64,000 nucleotides of DNA from Jidongwangia harbinensis (GTDB taxonomy: Bacteria; Actinomycetota; Actinomycetes; Mycobacteriales; Micromonosporaceae): contig NZ_JAIWNC010000040.1 in NCBI RefSeq assembly GCF_020216025.1, positions 1 to 64,000 of the forward strand, written 5' to 3'. This document shows positions 16,689 to 24,720 of this stretch, piece by piece (the stretch's first letter is position 1; every line of letters begins with the position of its first letter). The notes beneath the pieces were generated by a model that saw only the letters and a list, made by a program, of their open reading frames with translations, did no database searches and was not told where the DNA came from. A program made the translations under genes and the position numbers.

Positions 16689-18026
16689 CTAGTGGACGGA
16701 TCTCTGGCGCCATTCGCGGTGTACCTGAAGCGCTTCGCGCATCCCCGTCGGCAGCGTGGTGGCCTCGTCGATCTCGGCGGTGGCAAGTTGAGCGGCGTTT
16801 AGTCCTTCCGCTGCATCAGCGCCATCGGGCGTGTGCAGGACCACCTCCTGCAGCCGCGTCCCGAACAATTTTGCTCCATCCAGGTGCGCCTCGTGCAGCT
16901 GTGCTTGAGCCAGATTCGCCTGCTGCAGCTGCGCCTGGGCCAGATTCGCTTGCTGCAGCTGCGCCGCGAGCAGGTTCGCCTTCCGCAGCTGCGCCCTGAT
17001 CAGCTTCGCCTCCTGCAGCTGCGCCGCGAGCAGGTCCGCCTTCTGCAACTGCGCCAGTGACAGGTCCGCCCGCTGCAGCTGTGCCTCTTCCAGGTAGGCC
17101 TCCTGCAACTGCGCCCCGACTAGGTTCGCCTCCTGCAGCTGCGCGCCGGGCAGGTTTGCCCTCTGCAGCTGCGCCGCGAACAGATCCGCCTGCTGCAGCT
17201 GCGCCTCCATCAGGCTCGCCTCCTGGAGCTGCGCCCGACGCAGGTTCGCATTCTGCAGCTGCGCCTCGCGCAGGTTTGCGTTCTGCAACTGCGCCCCGGA
17301 CAGGTCTGCGTTCTGAAGTTGGCCGTGGGAGAGTTGGGCGCCGGTGAGTCTGAGTTCGGCGAGGTAGAGGATGCCGGGGGGTTCGTATTCGGGGCGACGC
17401 GGGCGGGTGACGATGGCCGTCAGCGCGGCTTGGACGTCCGGGTCGGGTTCGGCTGGCGGCTTTGGGCGGGGATAGATCGGCGAAGGTGTGTCGTCGGCGG
17501 TAGCTCGTGGGGCGCGGTGGCGGACGAAGGCGACGAGGACCTGAAGTACGTCGGTGTGGTGGCTCGGGCTGTCTCGCAGGACGTGGGTCAGGGCGTGGAC
17601 GCCGCCGACGCGTACATAGAGCTCGGAGGAGCTGAGGTGTTCGAGGGCTTTGGTGAAGCGGTCGGTGACCTGGCCACGGTGGGCCAGGCGGTAGTTTCGG
17701 GCGGTGTAGAGAAGGCCGATGGCGACGACCAGAGCGCCGCCGCCGGAGACGACCAGCAGGCGGGCGTTGTGCGACGAAGTCGCGCGCTCAGCCGGGCTCA
17801 TGGGCGACGCCGACGGCGCTGGAGTCGCCAGGTCAGGGACCAGCAGTAGCGGAGCGTGCCAGACGATCCACGAGTAGCCCATCAACGCCGCCACAGCGGC
17901 GAGGATTGCGAGGGTGAGCCACACCCATCGCGGCCTGCACCGAGCCCACCGGATCCCCGCAGCCATCCGACGTCCGATCGCCCTCGGCGATGCAGGCCCC
18001 CACTTGATCAGTGATCGTTGGGTCAT
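16689..18026 (-). CDS. membrane-anchored pentapeptide-repeat protein
   Basis: From ATG 18026 the 445-aa product has a short basic cytoplasmic segment, two transmembrane helices (WVWLTLAILAAVAALMGYSW and LLVVSGGGALVVAIGLLYTA), a linker (with RFTKALEHLSSSELYVRVGG), and then about 15 tandem decapeptides of the form AQLQxAxLxx. These will fold as a right-handed quadrilateral beta-helix. The repeat shows in the DNA as a 30-bp period across 16880-17340. The C-terminus is short and charged. Membrane proteins of this layout are common in actinobacteria and their targets are unknown. A longer frame upstream of 18026 lacks support. Position beside the eCIS locus is suggestive only. Confidence 0.8.
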   Translation of the reverse strand: MTQRSLIKWGPASPRAIGRRMAAGIRWARCRPRWVWLTLAILAAVAALMGYSWIVWHAPLLLVPDLATPAPSASPMSPAERATSSHNARLLVVSGGGALVVAIGLLYTARNYRLAHRGQVTDRFTKALEHLSSSELYVRVGGVHALTHVLRDSPSHHTDVLQVLVAFVRHRAPRATADDTPSPIYPRPKPPAEPDPDVQAALTAIVTRPRRPEYEPPGILYLAELRLTGAQLSHGQLQNADLSGAQLQNANLREAQLQNANLRRAQLQEASLMEAQLQQADLFAAQLQRANLPGAQLQEANLVGAQLQEAYLEEAQLQRADLSLAQLQKADLLAAQLQEAKLIRAQLRKANLLAAQLQQANLAQAQLQQANLAQAQLHEAHLDGAKLFGTRLQEVVLHTPDGADAAEGLNAAQLATAEIDEATTLPTGMREALQVHREWRQRSVH

Positions 18027-18259
18027 AGAGTCAGGGTGCCTGGTGGAGGCTCGAATCCGGTATACCGACCGCCTGGCCCTGACTTGGTCTTTCGAAGCTG
18101 CGGGCACCATGGCCCGACGACCCAGATCATCTTGATGCCATGTGCAGCGGACCTCGCTACTCGTGAACTCTCGGGGGAATGGATCTGCATCGGCGCCGGT
18201 CGGTGACCGTGCCACGAGCGAGACCGACATCGTCGCATCGGCCGCGGTCGCGGACCGTG

Positions 18260-19639
18260 CTATCGCGGCTTAGCCTTCGATTTGGTGCTGCTCCTGAGCG
18301 GGTTCAGGTGGCCCTGTCGCGCGAACCAGTCATATAGGCTCCGATTCACCTTCTTGAGGCCCTTCGGATCCGCTTTGTACAGCGCAAATGCTTCCGCGAA
18401 GGCTTCCGGCGAGCTGACCTTCGAGTATTCCGTCAATGCCTCGCTACCGGCGATACGACTGTCGAATTCGGTGATGGTTCGAGTTTTGGCTACCTCGTAG
18501 CGCTTTGTGGCTGTTTCGGCGTTCTGATCGAGCTCTTTCGCCCTCTTCTCCAGCCTCCGATGCTGCTCTCTGCTCACTTCCGAACTGCTCTGATCGTTGA
18601 TCTCCCCCGCCCCGTTGTCGTACGCGTCGATGGCCTTGCTGTAAGACTCGTATGCACGACGGAGCTCCGCGATCTCCATGGCGTGTCCAATCTCGTGCAG
18701 CATGTGGAACCGTTCAATCGGCACGCCCGCCATGGTTTCGCTGGTTGCCTCGGGGTCCTTGAAGCACTTATCGTACATCGATATCTTGTAGCTGCCGGCG
18801 GCGATGTCTGCTTCGTGCAGCCCGCATTCCTCGTCAGCCTGCGGCTGGTAGGTCGGGTCCTTCGCGCCGCGAGTGGCTGCGTCCGACCAGCGAAAGAAGA
18901 TGTAGCCCTTCAGCGCCAGAGCCTCCTGCTTGGAAAGCTTCGAGAGTGTCCATTCCAGCGCCTTCAGGTCGTCCACGGACCACGTCTTGTCACCCGCCAT
19001 GATCGTGATGCCGTACCTCTGCTGGAGGTCGGCCGCGCCGCCGCGTGCGCCGGGGGTCGGGGTCGGCCGCTTCACCTGCCGATAGAGCTTCGGTCCCCGC
19101 GAGCCGACGGGCGGTGCCATGCCGCCCGAGCCGACCATCGCAGCCGTCCGGTCGGCCTCGCGCTCGGCGTCGTCGCCGGGTCGGCTGGTCTCCAGAGGGA
19201 TGGCAGGCCCGCACTGGTCACCCTGCTGCAGCACATGCATCAGTTCGTGTGCCAGCAGACCTTCCTCCTCGATCGAGGCAGCGTCAGTGCGGCCCGCGCC
19301 GAACACGACGTGCTCGCCAGCCGTGAAGGCCTGGGCGTTCACGGCTTGAGCAGCCTCGGCGGCCCGCGGACCGGTGTGGATGCGCACACGGCTGAAGTCG
19401 CGGCCAAAACGCGCCTGCATCTCGGCGCGGGTCGCGGTGCCCAGCGGCGCACCCGACGTGTGAAGCACCTCCGGCACGGCCGAGCTCAAGGCCAACGACG
19501 GCGCGGAGTCAAGTCGCTTGTGGTCGCAGGTCCCAGGAGGGCAGACATCTGTGCCACATCGCTGCAGGAGCCCCGTTGGGACCGGTACGCGAGGCGGCAC
19601 CGGCCGTGCTCTTTCCGGCTGCGTCACTCGATCGAACAT
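18260..19639 (-). CDS. eCIS-core (DUF4157) protein with lethal-factor-like metalloprotease domain
   Basis: The 459-aa protein has an N-terminal Cys motif (LLQRCGTDVCPPGTC, ~24-38), a DUF4157 domain (residues ~55-140) with RFGRDFSRVRIHTG and HELMH at 131-135, and a linker. The C-terminal domain carries a second zinc motif, HEIGH at 315-319, followed by SPEAFAEAF with Glu at 416. The HExxH plus FAEAF pair is the signature of the anthrax-lethal-factor-like M34 peptidases. DUF4157 is a marker of eCIS-linked cargo. I infer a protease effector delivered by the adjacent injection system. It is transcribed in the same direction as the SARP gene, 213 bp downstream of it. Confidence 0.85.
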   Translation of the reverse strand: MFDRVTQPERARPVPPRVPVPTGLLQRCGTDVCPPGTCDHKRLDSAPSLALSSAVPEVLHTSGAPLGTATRAEMQARFGRDFSRVRIHTGPRAAEAAQAVNAQAFTAGEHVVFGAGRTDAASIEEEGLLAHELMHVLQQGDQCGPAIPLETSRPGDDAEREADRTAAMVGSGGMAPPVGSRGPKLYRQVKRPTPTPGARGGAADLQQRYGITIMAGDKTWSVDDLKALEWTLSKLSKQEALALKGYIFFRWSDAATRGAKDPTYQPQADEECGLHEADIAAGSYKISMYDKCFKDPEATSETMAGVPIERFHMLHEIGHAMEIAELRRAYESYSKAIDAYDNGAGEINDQSSSEVSREQHRRLEKRAKELDQNAETATKRYEVAKTRTITEFDSRIAGSEALTEYSKVSSPEAFAEAFALYKADPKGLKKVNRSLYDWFARQGHLNPLRSSTKSKAKPR

Positions 19640-19852
19640 GGCCTTCCTCCAAGAGAGAACCTACGCCGTCCCCTACCGCCTGAGGTGCCAATGCTCGGCC
19701 GAAGCCGCGACCGTCGCATGATGCAGCGTCACGGCGTCGGCCCGGAAGCGCCGCCCGCCGCGGCGTCAGCCCCATCGAGGCGTCCCCGGCAAATCCGCCG
19801 GGGATGCCTCGACCGCGCATTCCAATCGTGATCTCGGATGGTGGCTGCCGCA

Positions 19853-20629
19853 CTAGACGCTGTCCGGGTCGAGCCGGATCCGGTCGTACAGTCGCATGGT
19901 CAGCGGCTCGGGCAGGGCGGCGAACTCAGCGGCCAGCACGTGGTGACAGACCCGGAATTGGCGCAGCGCCTGGGCGCGCTCACCGAGCCGCACGTGGCAG
20001 CACATGACCAGCCGGTGCGCATCCTCCCGGCACGGGTCATGTGCCAGCAGCCGCATCGCATAGGCGAGTGCCGAGGGGTACTCGGCCACGCCGAACCGGT
20101 GGTCGGCAAGCCGGCTCAGCAGCGTGAGGTAGCTGGCCCGTAACCGCTCCCGCTCCACCACCGTGTGCAGGTCGCAGGTCTCGGTGAGATCGCCCTGGTA
20201 AAGCGCGACGGCCCGCAGCCACGACTCGACCGCGCCGGACATGTCACCGGTGTCCGCGAGCCGGTTGGCGTCGCGTACCAGCGCGTCGAATTCCGCGATG
20301 TCGGTGCCGACGCCGGCCACGGCGTTCAGCTCATAGCCGCCAGCGGAGTAGATCACCGGCGGCGCACCCTCGATCGCCCGGCCGAGGGTCTGGCGTAGAA
20401 GGTGAACCAGCGAGTTCAGAGAGTGGGTGGAGCGTTCAGACGCGGCGTCCGGCCAGAGCACACCGAGCAGCGCCTCGCGCGGCGCCCAGTGCCGGTCGCG
20501 TAGGGCCAGGGTGGAGAGCAAGGTGGCGGACTTGCCACTGGCGCGTACCGGCAGGGCCGCATCATGGGCGACCACGCGGAAACCACCCAGCAGGCAGATC
20601 AGGAGCTTCCCACCGGCACCACGTGTCAT
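19853..20629 (-). CDS. SARP-like transcriptional regulator (winged helix + BTAD)
   Basis: From ATG 20629, with GGAGG upstream, the 258-aa product has an OmpR-type winged-helix region (LLICLLGGFRVVAHDAALPV, then a segment with LATL-like helices and REALLGVLWPD) and a bacterial transcriptional activator domain (DIAEFDALVRDAN, LYQGDLTETCD, RLLAHDPCREDAHRLVMCC). This is the compact SARP layout. It is divergent from the eCIS operon, with 214 bp between the starts, and followed in its own direction by the metalloprotease cargo gene. It is therefore the prime candidate regulator of the locus, most likely an activator binding the shared intergenic region. Confidence 0.85.
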   Translation of the reverse strand: MTRGAGGKLLICLLGGFRVVAHDAALPVRASGKSATLLSTLALRDRHWAPREALLGVLWPDAASERSTHSLNSLVHLLRQTLGRAIEGAPPVIYSAGGYELNAVAGVGTDIAEFDALVRDANRLADTGDMSGAVESWLRAVALYQGDLTETCDLHTVVERERLRASYLTLLSRLADHRFGVAEYPSALAYAMRLLAHDPCREDAHRLVMCCHVRLGERAQALRQFRVCHHVLAAEFAALPEPLTMRLYDRIRLDPDSV

Positions 20630-20843
20630 TACGGCCTCCGCCAGCCGCCCAGGCAATCCGCCACTGTCAACCATGAGCGCGCGGGTTGGAACGGTGCAAG
20701 CGACTATCGGAAATCAGATTCGATCCGGTGACACGGAAATGAGCGGGATCTGCCCCGCTTCTCACCCGGTTATGAGCACGGCATGTTCGACAGCTCAGGG
20801 GCGCCAGGTAGGACTTCAGGGAACGCACACCCCGGAGGGAGCG
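20630..20843. promoter_or_regulatory. divergent promoter region between SARP gene and eCIS operon
   Basis: This 214-bp gap must hold the promoters for both transcription units. I see no convincing -35/-10 pair and no clear heptamer direct repeat of the SARP-box type. GGAGGGA at 20834-20840 is the ribosome-binding site of the first eCIS gene. Confidence 0.5.
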
Positions 20844-21026
20844 ATGTCAGACAGCCTCTCGCGCTGGCACCACGTGACCACGGTGCTGCGGCTTGTCGTC
20901 GACGACGCCGCGGTGCTGTCGCACGGCGAGATCCTCGACCCTGCCGGCAATGTCCAGAAACGCTTCCCCGACTGGAACAGCCTGGTACCGACGCTTCGCG
21001 CGGTCTTGAAGAAGAACGAGGATTAG
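20844..21026 (+). CDS. small eCIS operon leader protein
   Basis: This 60-aa protein (MSDSLSRWHHVTTVLRLVVD ... PDWNSLVPTLRAVLKKNED at the end) starts at ATG 20844 behind GGAGGGA. It stands 9 bp before the sheath gene, so it is certainly the first cistron. Its one beta-hairpin-like section (DDAAVLSHGEILD) and helical end match no family I can name. A tiny gene at this place recalls small accessory proteins of actinobacterial eCIS loci. The role is unknown, possibly in assembly or control. Confidence 0.7.
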   Translation: MSDSLSRWHHVTTVLRLVVDDAAVLSHGEILDPAGNVQKRFPDWNSLVPTLRAVLKKNED

Positions 21027-21035
21027 GGGACCACC

Positions 21036-22580
21036 ATGCCCGTCAGCCCCACCTTTCCCGGTGTCTACATCGACGAGGTACCGAGCTCGGTACGCACGAT
21101 CATCGGCGTGCCGACGGCGGTGCCCGCGTTTGTCGGCGTCGCGCTGCGCGGCCCGGTCAACGAGCCGCGGCACATCACCAGCTGGGCCGACTTCGAGCGG
21201 ATCTTCGGTGGGCTGGACGCGAGCAGCATGATGAGTTACGTGGTGTTGCATTACTACCAGCACGGCGGCTCGGCGGCCGAGATCGTACGCATCGCCAAGA
21301 GTGACGCCGCCGAGGCCACCATCGACCTGCAGGACGGCGTGACGCTCAAGGCCGCGAGCCCCGGCGACTGGGGTCGCGGACTGCGCGCTCGGGTCGACCA
21401 CAACACCAGCGACCCGACCGACAACGAGCTGTGGAACCTCACGGTGCGCGACACCGCGACCGGCGAGGAGGAGAGCTGGCGCAACATCGTCGCCGACCCG
21501 GCCTCACCGGCCAGCCTGGACAAGGTGTTGCAACGCTCCAACCTGGTCCGCGCCAGCGGGGATCTCACCAAGCGGCCGAACAAGCAGGCCGATCCACCGG
21601 CCGGCACGGATCCGTTCGCCGATCCGGCTGGCGGCGCCGCGCCGACGACGTTCGTGCAGGCCACCGGCGGTGGTCCGGGAGGCGTGCCCGGCGACACCGA
21701 GATCAAGGGCAGCGAGGCCGCTAAGACCGGCATCTACGCCCTGCTCAAGACCGACATCTTCACGATGCTCTGCATACCGCCGATCAACCGGACCACCGAC
21801 GTGGGTGTGGTCGCCGACGCCGCCAAGCTCTGCGTCGACCGGCGCGCCATGCTGATCGTCGACCCGCCGAAGGACTGGACCGACCTGGACAAGGCGGTCG
21901 CCGGCGCTGCGAACCCACCGGGCGGCGGGGTCAACGGCCGCAACGCCGCGCTCTACTTCCCCCGGTTCAAGGCGCCGGACAAGGACGGCTTCGTGCAGGA
22001 GTGGCCGCCGTGCGGCGCGATTGCCGGCATCTGGGCCCGCACCGACGGCCAGCGCGGCGTCTGGAAGGCACCCGCCGGTACCGACGCCTCGGTCACCGGC
22101 CTGCAGGAACTCTCCGTCAAGCTGACCGACCCGGAGCACGGACGGCTCAATCCGCTCGGCATCAACTGCCTGCGCACCTTCCCGGTCATCGGCTCGGTGG
22201 TGTGGGGCGCCCGCACGCTGCGCGGCGCGGACCAGCTCGCCAACGAGTGGAAGTACGTCCCGGTACGCCGCACCGCCCTGTTCATCGAGGAGACCCTGTT
22301 CCGCGGCACCCAGTGGGTCGTCTTCGAGCCGAACGACGAACCGCTGTGGGCGGCGATCCGGCTCAACGTGGGCGCGTTCATGAACACGCTGTTCCGCCAG
22401 GGCGCGTTCCAGGGCCGCACCCCGAAGGACGCCTACCTGGTCAAGTGCGACGCCCAGAACAACCCGCAGAACGACATCGACCGCGGGGTCGTCAACATCC
22501 TCGTCGGTTTTGCCCCGCTGAAGCCGGCCGAGTTCGTCCTGATCCACATTCAGCAGCTCGCCGGGCAGATCGCCGTCTGA
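21036..22580 (+). CDS. contractile sheath protein
   Basis: The 514-aa protein begins MPVSPTFPGVYIDEVPSSVR, the standard opening of phage-tail/eCIS sheath subunits, followed by TIIGVPTAVPAFVG. The C-terminal conserved domain has NCLRTFPVIGSVVWGARTLR, YVPVRRTALFIEETLFRGTQ and VFEPNDEPLWAAIRLNVGAF. These strands form the handshake with neighbouring subunits. The middle (residues ~95-250) is the variable outer domain. Sheath contraction drives the tube into the target. It is a single sheath gene, whereas Afp/PVC-type systems have several. GGACC precedes the ATG; the tube gene follows after 18 bp. Confidence 0.95.
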   Translation: MPVSPTFPGVYIDEVPSSVRTIIGVPTAVPAFVGVALRGPVNEPRHITSWADFERIFGGLDASSMMSYVVLHYYQHGGSAAEIVRIAKSDAAEATIDLQDGVTLKAASPGDWGRGLRARVDHNTSDPTDNELWNLTVRDTATGEEESWRNIVADPASPASLDKVLQRSNLVRASGDLTKRPNKQADPPAGTDPFADPAGGAAPTTFVQATGGGPGGVPGDTEIKGSEAAKTGIYALLKTDIFTMLCIPPINRTTDVGVVADAAKLCVDRRAMLIVDPPKDWTDLDKAVAGAANPPGGGVNGRNAALYFPRFKAPDKDGFVQEWPPCGAIAGIWARTDGQRGVWKAPAGTDASVTGLQELSVKLTDPEHGRLNPLGINCLRTFPVIGSVVWGARTLRGADQLANEWKYVPVRRTALFIEETLFRGTQWVVFEPNDEPLWAAIRLNVGAFMNTLFRQGAFQGRTPKDAYLVKCDAQNNPQNDIDRGVVNILVGFAPLKPAEFVLIHIQQLAGQIAV

Positions 22581-22598
22581 TGCGCTAGGAGACCACCG

Positions 22599-23129
22599 AT
22601 GGCCCAGTTCACCGCGAACGCCACCCGCCTCGACCCGTACAAGAACTTCAAGTTCCGCGTGAAGTGGGATGGGGTCTACGTGGCCGGTGTCAGCAAGGTC
22701 AGCGCACTGCGGCGCACCACCGAGGTGGTCAGCCACCGGGAGGGCGGCTCGCCGAGCGGCAGCAACAAGTCGCCGGGGCGTACCGAGTACGAGGCGATCA
22801 CGCTGGAACGCGGCAAGACACACGATCCCGGGTTCCTGGCCTGGGCGAACAAGGTGTGGAACTTCAGCAACGCGCAGGCTGCGGCCGATCAGCGTACGCA
22901 GGAGGTGTCGCTCGCCGACTTCCGCAAGGACATCATCATCGACGTCTTCAACGAGGCCGGCCAGAAGGTGCTGTCCTACCAGGTGTTCCGCGCGTGGGTC
23001 TCGGAGTACCAGACGGTGGGTGAGCTCGACGCCAACGCCAACGCGGTTCTGTTCGAGACGGTCAAGCTGGAGAACGAGGGCTGGATCCGCGACGACAACG
23101 TCACCGAACCGACGGAACCGACGTTCTGA
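22599..23129 (+). CDS. inner tube protein (gp19/Afp1-like)
   Basis: The 176-aa protein shows LDPYKNFKFRVKWDGVYVAG near the N-terminus, then ITLERGKTHDPGFLAWANKV, RKDIIIDVFNEAGQKVLSYQ and the YQVFRAWVSEYQ strand, all typical of the phage tail tube fold (T4 gp19 family). Hexameric rings of this protein stack inside the sheath. Its stop overlaps the next start (TGATG). One copy of this tube type is present; the CIS_tube-type baseplate protein is encoded at 30852. Confidence 0.95.
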   Translation: MAQFTANATRLDPYKNFKFRVKWDGVYVAGVSKVSALRRTTEVVSHREGGSPSGSNKSPGRTEYEAITLERGKTHDPGFLAWANKVWNFSNAQAAADQRTQEVSLADFRKDIIIDVFNEAGQKVLSYQVFRAWVSEYQTVGELDANANAVLFETVKLENEGWIRDDNVTEPTEPTF

Positions 23130-23860
23130 TGCCCGCCCTCTCCGCACCAGATCTGCTCGATGCGTGGGAGCACGGCCTGGGACGGCCCCCGGTCGAGCAG
23201 GCTCTGGCGCTCACGCTGGCCGCCATCCCCGGCGCGTCGCTGACCGCTGTGGCCGAGCTGACCGTCGGTGAACGCGACGCCCGCCTGATCGACCTCTGGG
23301 AGCAGAGCTTCGGCTCGTCCGTCACGGCCACCGCGACCTGCCCGTCCTGCGCGGAGGATCTCGAGCTCGTCTTCGGCGTCGCCGATCTGAGAACCCCCCC
23401 TTCGCCGCCGGCTCAGCGTCTCTCGATCTCCTGTGCGGGGTACGAGATGAAGCTCCGCCAACCGACCGGGCGCGACCTGCTCGCCTGCCGCCGGTTCGGT
23501 GACTTCGCCGCCACCCGGGCCGCGCTGTTCGCCGCCTGTGTCGTGTCCGCCCGGCGCGGCGCCGACGAGATGCCGGCCGCCGCACTGCCGGATGAAGTGG
23601 TCGCCGCCTGTGACGACGCCCTCGCCGAGGCCGATCCCCAGGCCGACCTGCGTATCGACATTGCCTGTCCGGACTGCGGCCACGCGTGGGAGGCCACCCT
23701 CGACGTGGTCGGCTTCCTCTGGGCGCGGCTCGACGCGTGGGCGCTGCGCCTGTTGCACGACCTGCACCTGATCGCGTCGGCGTACGGCTGGCGGGAGAGC
23801 GAGATCCTCGCGCTCAGCCCGGCCCGGCGCCGGTACTACCTGGAAGCGATCGGCGGATGA
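23129..23860 (+). CDS. T4 baseplate-like (gp26-type) protein with two CxxC pairs
   Basis: The 243-aa product contains helical segments (APDLLDAWEHGLGRPPVEQA, DARLIDLWEQSFGSS) and two Cys pairs, TCPSCAEDLELVF and ACPDCGHAWEATL, likely binding one zinc. The C-terminus (HLIASAYGWRESEILALSPA) resembles small eCIS assembly proteins placed after the tube gene. The family is usually labelled T4 baseplate protein. By position it may act as a tail-assembly chaperone or adaptor. It overlaps the next gene by ATGA. Confidence 0.75.
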   Translation: MPALSAPDLLDAWEHGLGRPPVEQALALTLAAIPGASLTAVAELTVGERDARLIDLWEQSFGSSVTATATCPSCAEDLELVFGVADLRTPPSPPAQRLSISCAGYEMKLRQPTGRDLLACRRFGDFAATRAALFAACVVSARRGADEMPAAALPDEVVAACDDALAEADPQADLRIDIACPDCGHAWEATLDVVGFLWARLDAWALRLLHDLHLIASAYGWRESEILALSPARRRYYLEAIGG

Positions 23861-24720
23861 GCGGATATCTGGCCCGGCTGGCCGCGCACAGCCTCGGCAC
23901 CGCGATCAGCGGCGCGGTGAAGCCCGAGGTGCCCGGTGTGCCGTCCGGCGACATGCCGGGTGAGGTGCTCGGCGAGTCGCCCGCGGTGTGGCCGGTCACC
24001 GAGCCGGGCGCGGTCCGGCCGCTGGTGCCGTCGCTGTTCGAGCCGCCGGAGCCGGGTCCGGGTGTGCTGCCCTATCCGTCCTTCCCGGCGGCGAGCCTGG
24101 CCCCCGAACGGCCCGCCGCGACCACGCGCGTCTCACCGCGGGCACCGCTCCCGCCGGTGCCGGTCGCACCGCTGCCCGCCCCGCGGATCGCAGCACCCGC
24201 ACCGGCGCCGCCGCGCACGCCCACGCCCACGGCCGTGCCCCGGGTCGAGCCACCGGCTCCCCGGTCGACGGTCCCGTCGGCCCGGACGCCCGCTGTTCAA
24301 CCGGCGGTCCGTGACGACACGCCGCGACCGCTGCCCCGTCCGGCGACCCCGCCCGCTCCGGCGGCGACCCGTGCGCCCGCCGCTGCGGCCCGCGCCCGGC
24401 ACCAGCCCTTGCGCCCGGGACGACCGGCCGCACCGCAGCCGCCCGCCGGCATACAGGTCATCGACGTCGCCCCGCCCGCTGCCGAACCGGCCGCGAAGGT
24501 CACCCTGTCCGAGCCGCAGCCGGTCAGCCGGCTCGCACCGCACACGTCCGTACGCCGCGACCCGGCACCCGCACCGGTCCTGCCCGACGTGCACGTCACC
24601 ATCGGCCGCGTCGAGGTCCGCGCCACCGGCGATCCGGCGCCGAAGCCGCGCCAGGGCACCGCACCGGCCGCGCAGACCCTCGCGGACTACCTGCGTACTA
24701 AGCAGGAGCGCCGCCGATGA
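23857..24720 (+). CDS. proline/alanine-rich eCIS protein
   Basis: The 287-aa product has a short ordered start (MSGYLARLAAHSLGTAISG), a ~170-residue Pro/Ala-rich disordered middle, and a conserved-looking C-terminal motif VHVTIGRVEVRA followed by TLADYLRTKQERR. The motif near the end is probably the docking part. Proteins of this kind recur at this position in actinobacterial and other environmental eCIS loci. Function is unknown; an extended flexible protein here could measure length or tether parts. Start and stop overlap both neighbours (ATGA). Confidence 0.7.
   Translation: MSGYLARLAAHSLGTAISGAVKPEVPGVPSGDMPGEVLGESPAVWPVTEPGAVRPLVPSLFEPPEPGPGVLPYPSFPAASLAPERPAATTRVSPRAPLPPVPVAPLPAPRIAAPAPAPPRTPTPTAVPRVEPPAPRSTVPSARTPAVQPAVRDDTPRPLPRPATPPAPAATRAPAAAARARHQPLRPGRPAAPQPPAGIQVIDVAPPAAEPAAKVTLSEPQPVSRLAPHTSVRRDPAPAPVLPDVHVTIGRVEVRATGDPAPKPRQGTAPAAQTLADYLRTKQERRR

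Noticed and set aside
16880..17340. possible CRISPR array because of regular 30-bp repeats
   Set aside because: There are no unique spacers between repeats; the period is in frame with a decapeptide protein repeat.
16833..17347. repetitive plus-strand frames rich in Arg/Leu/Gln or Ala/Pro
   Set aside because: They are antisense readings of the 30-bp repeats of the pentapeptide-repeat gene on the minus strand.
18040..18085. T-arm-like sequence (GGCTCGAATCCGG)
   Set aside because: No acceptor, anticodon or D-arm can be paired around it, so it is not a tRNA.
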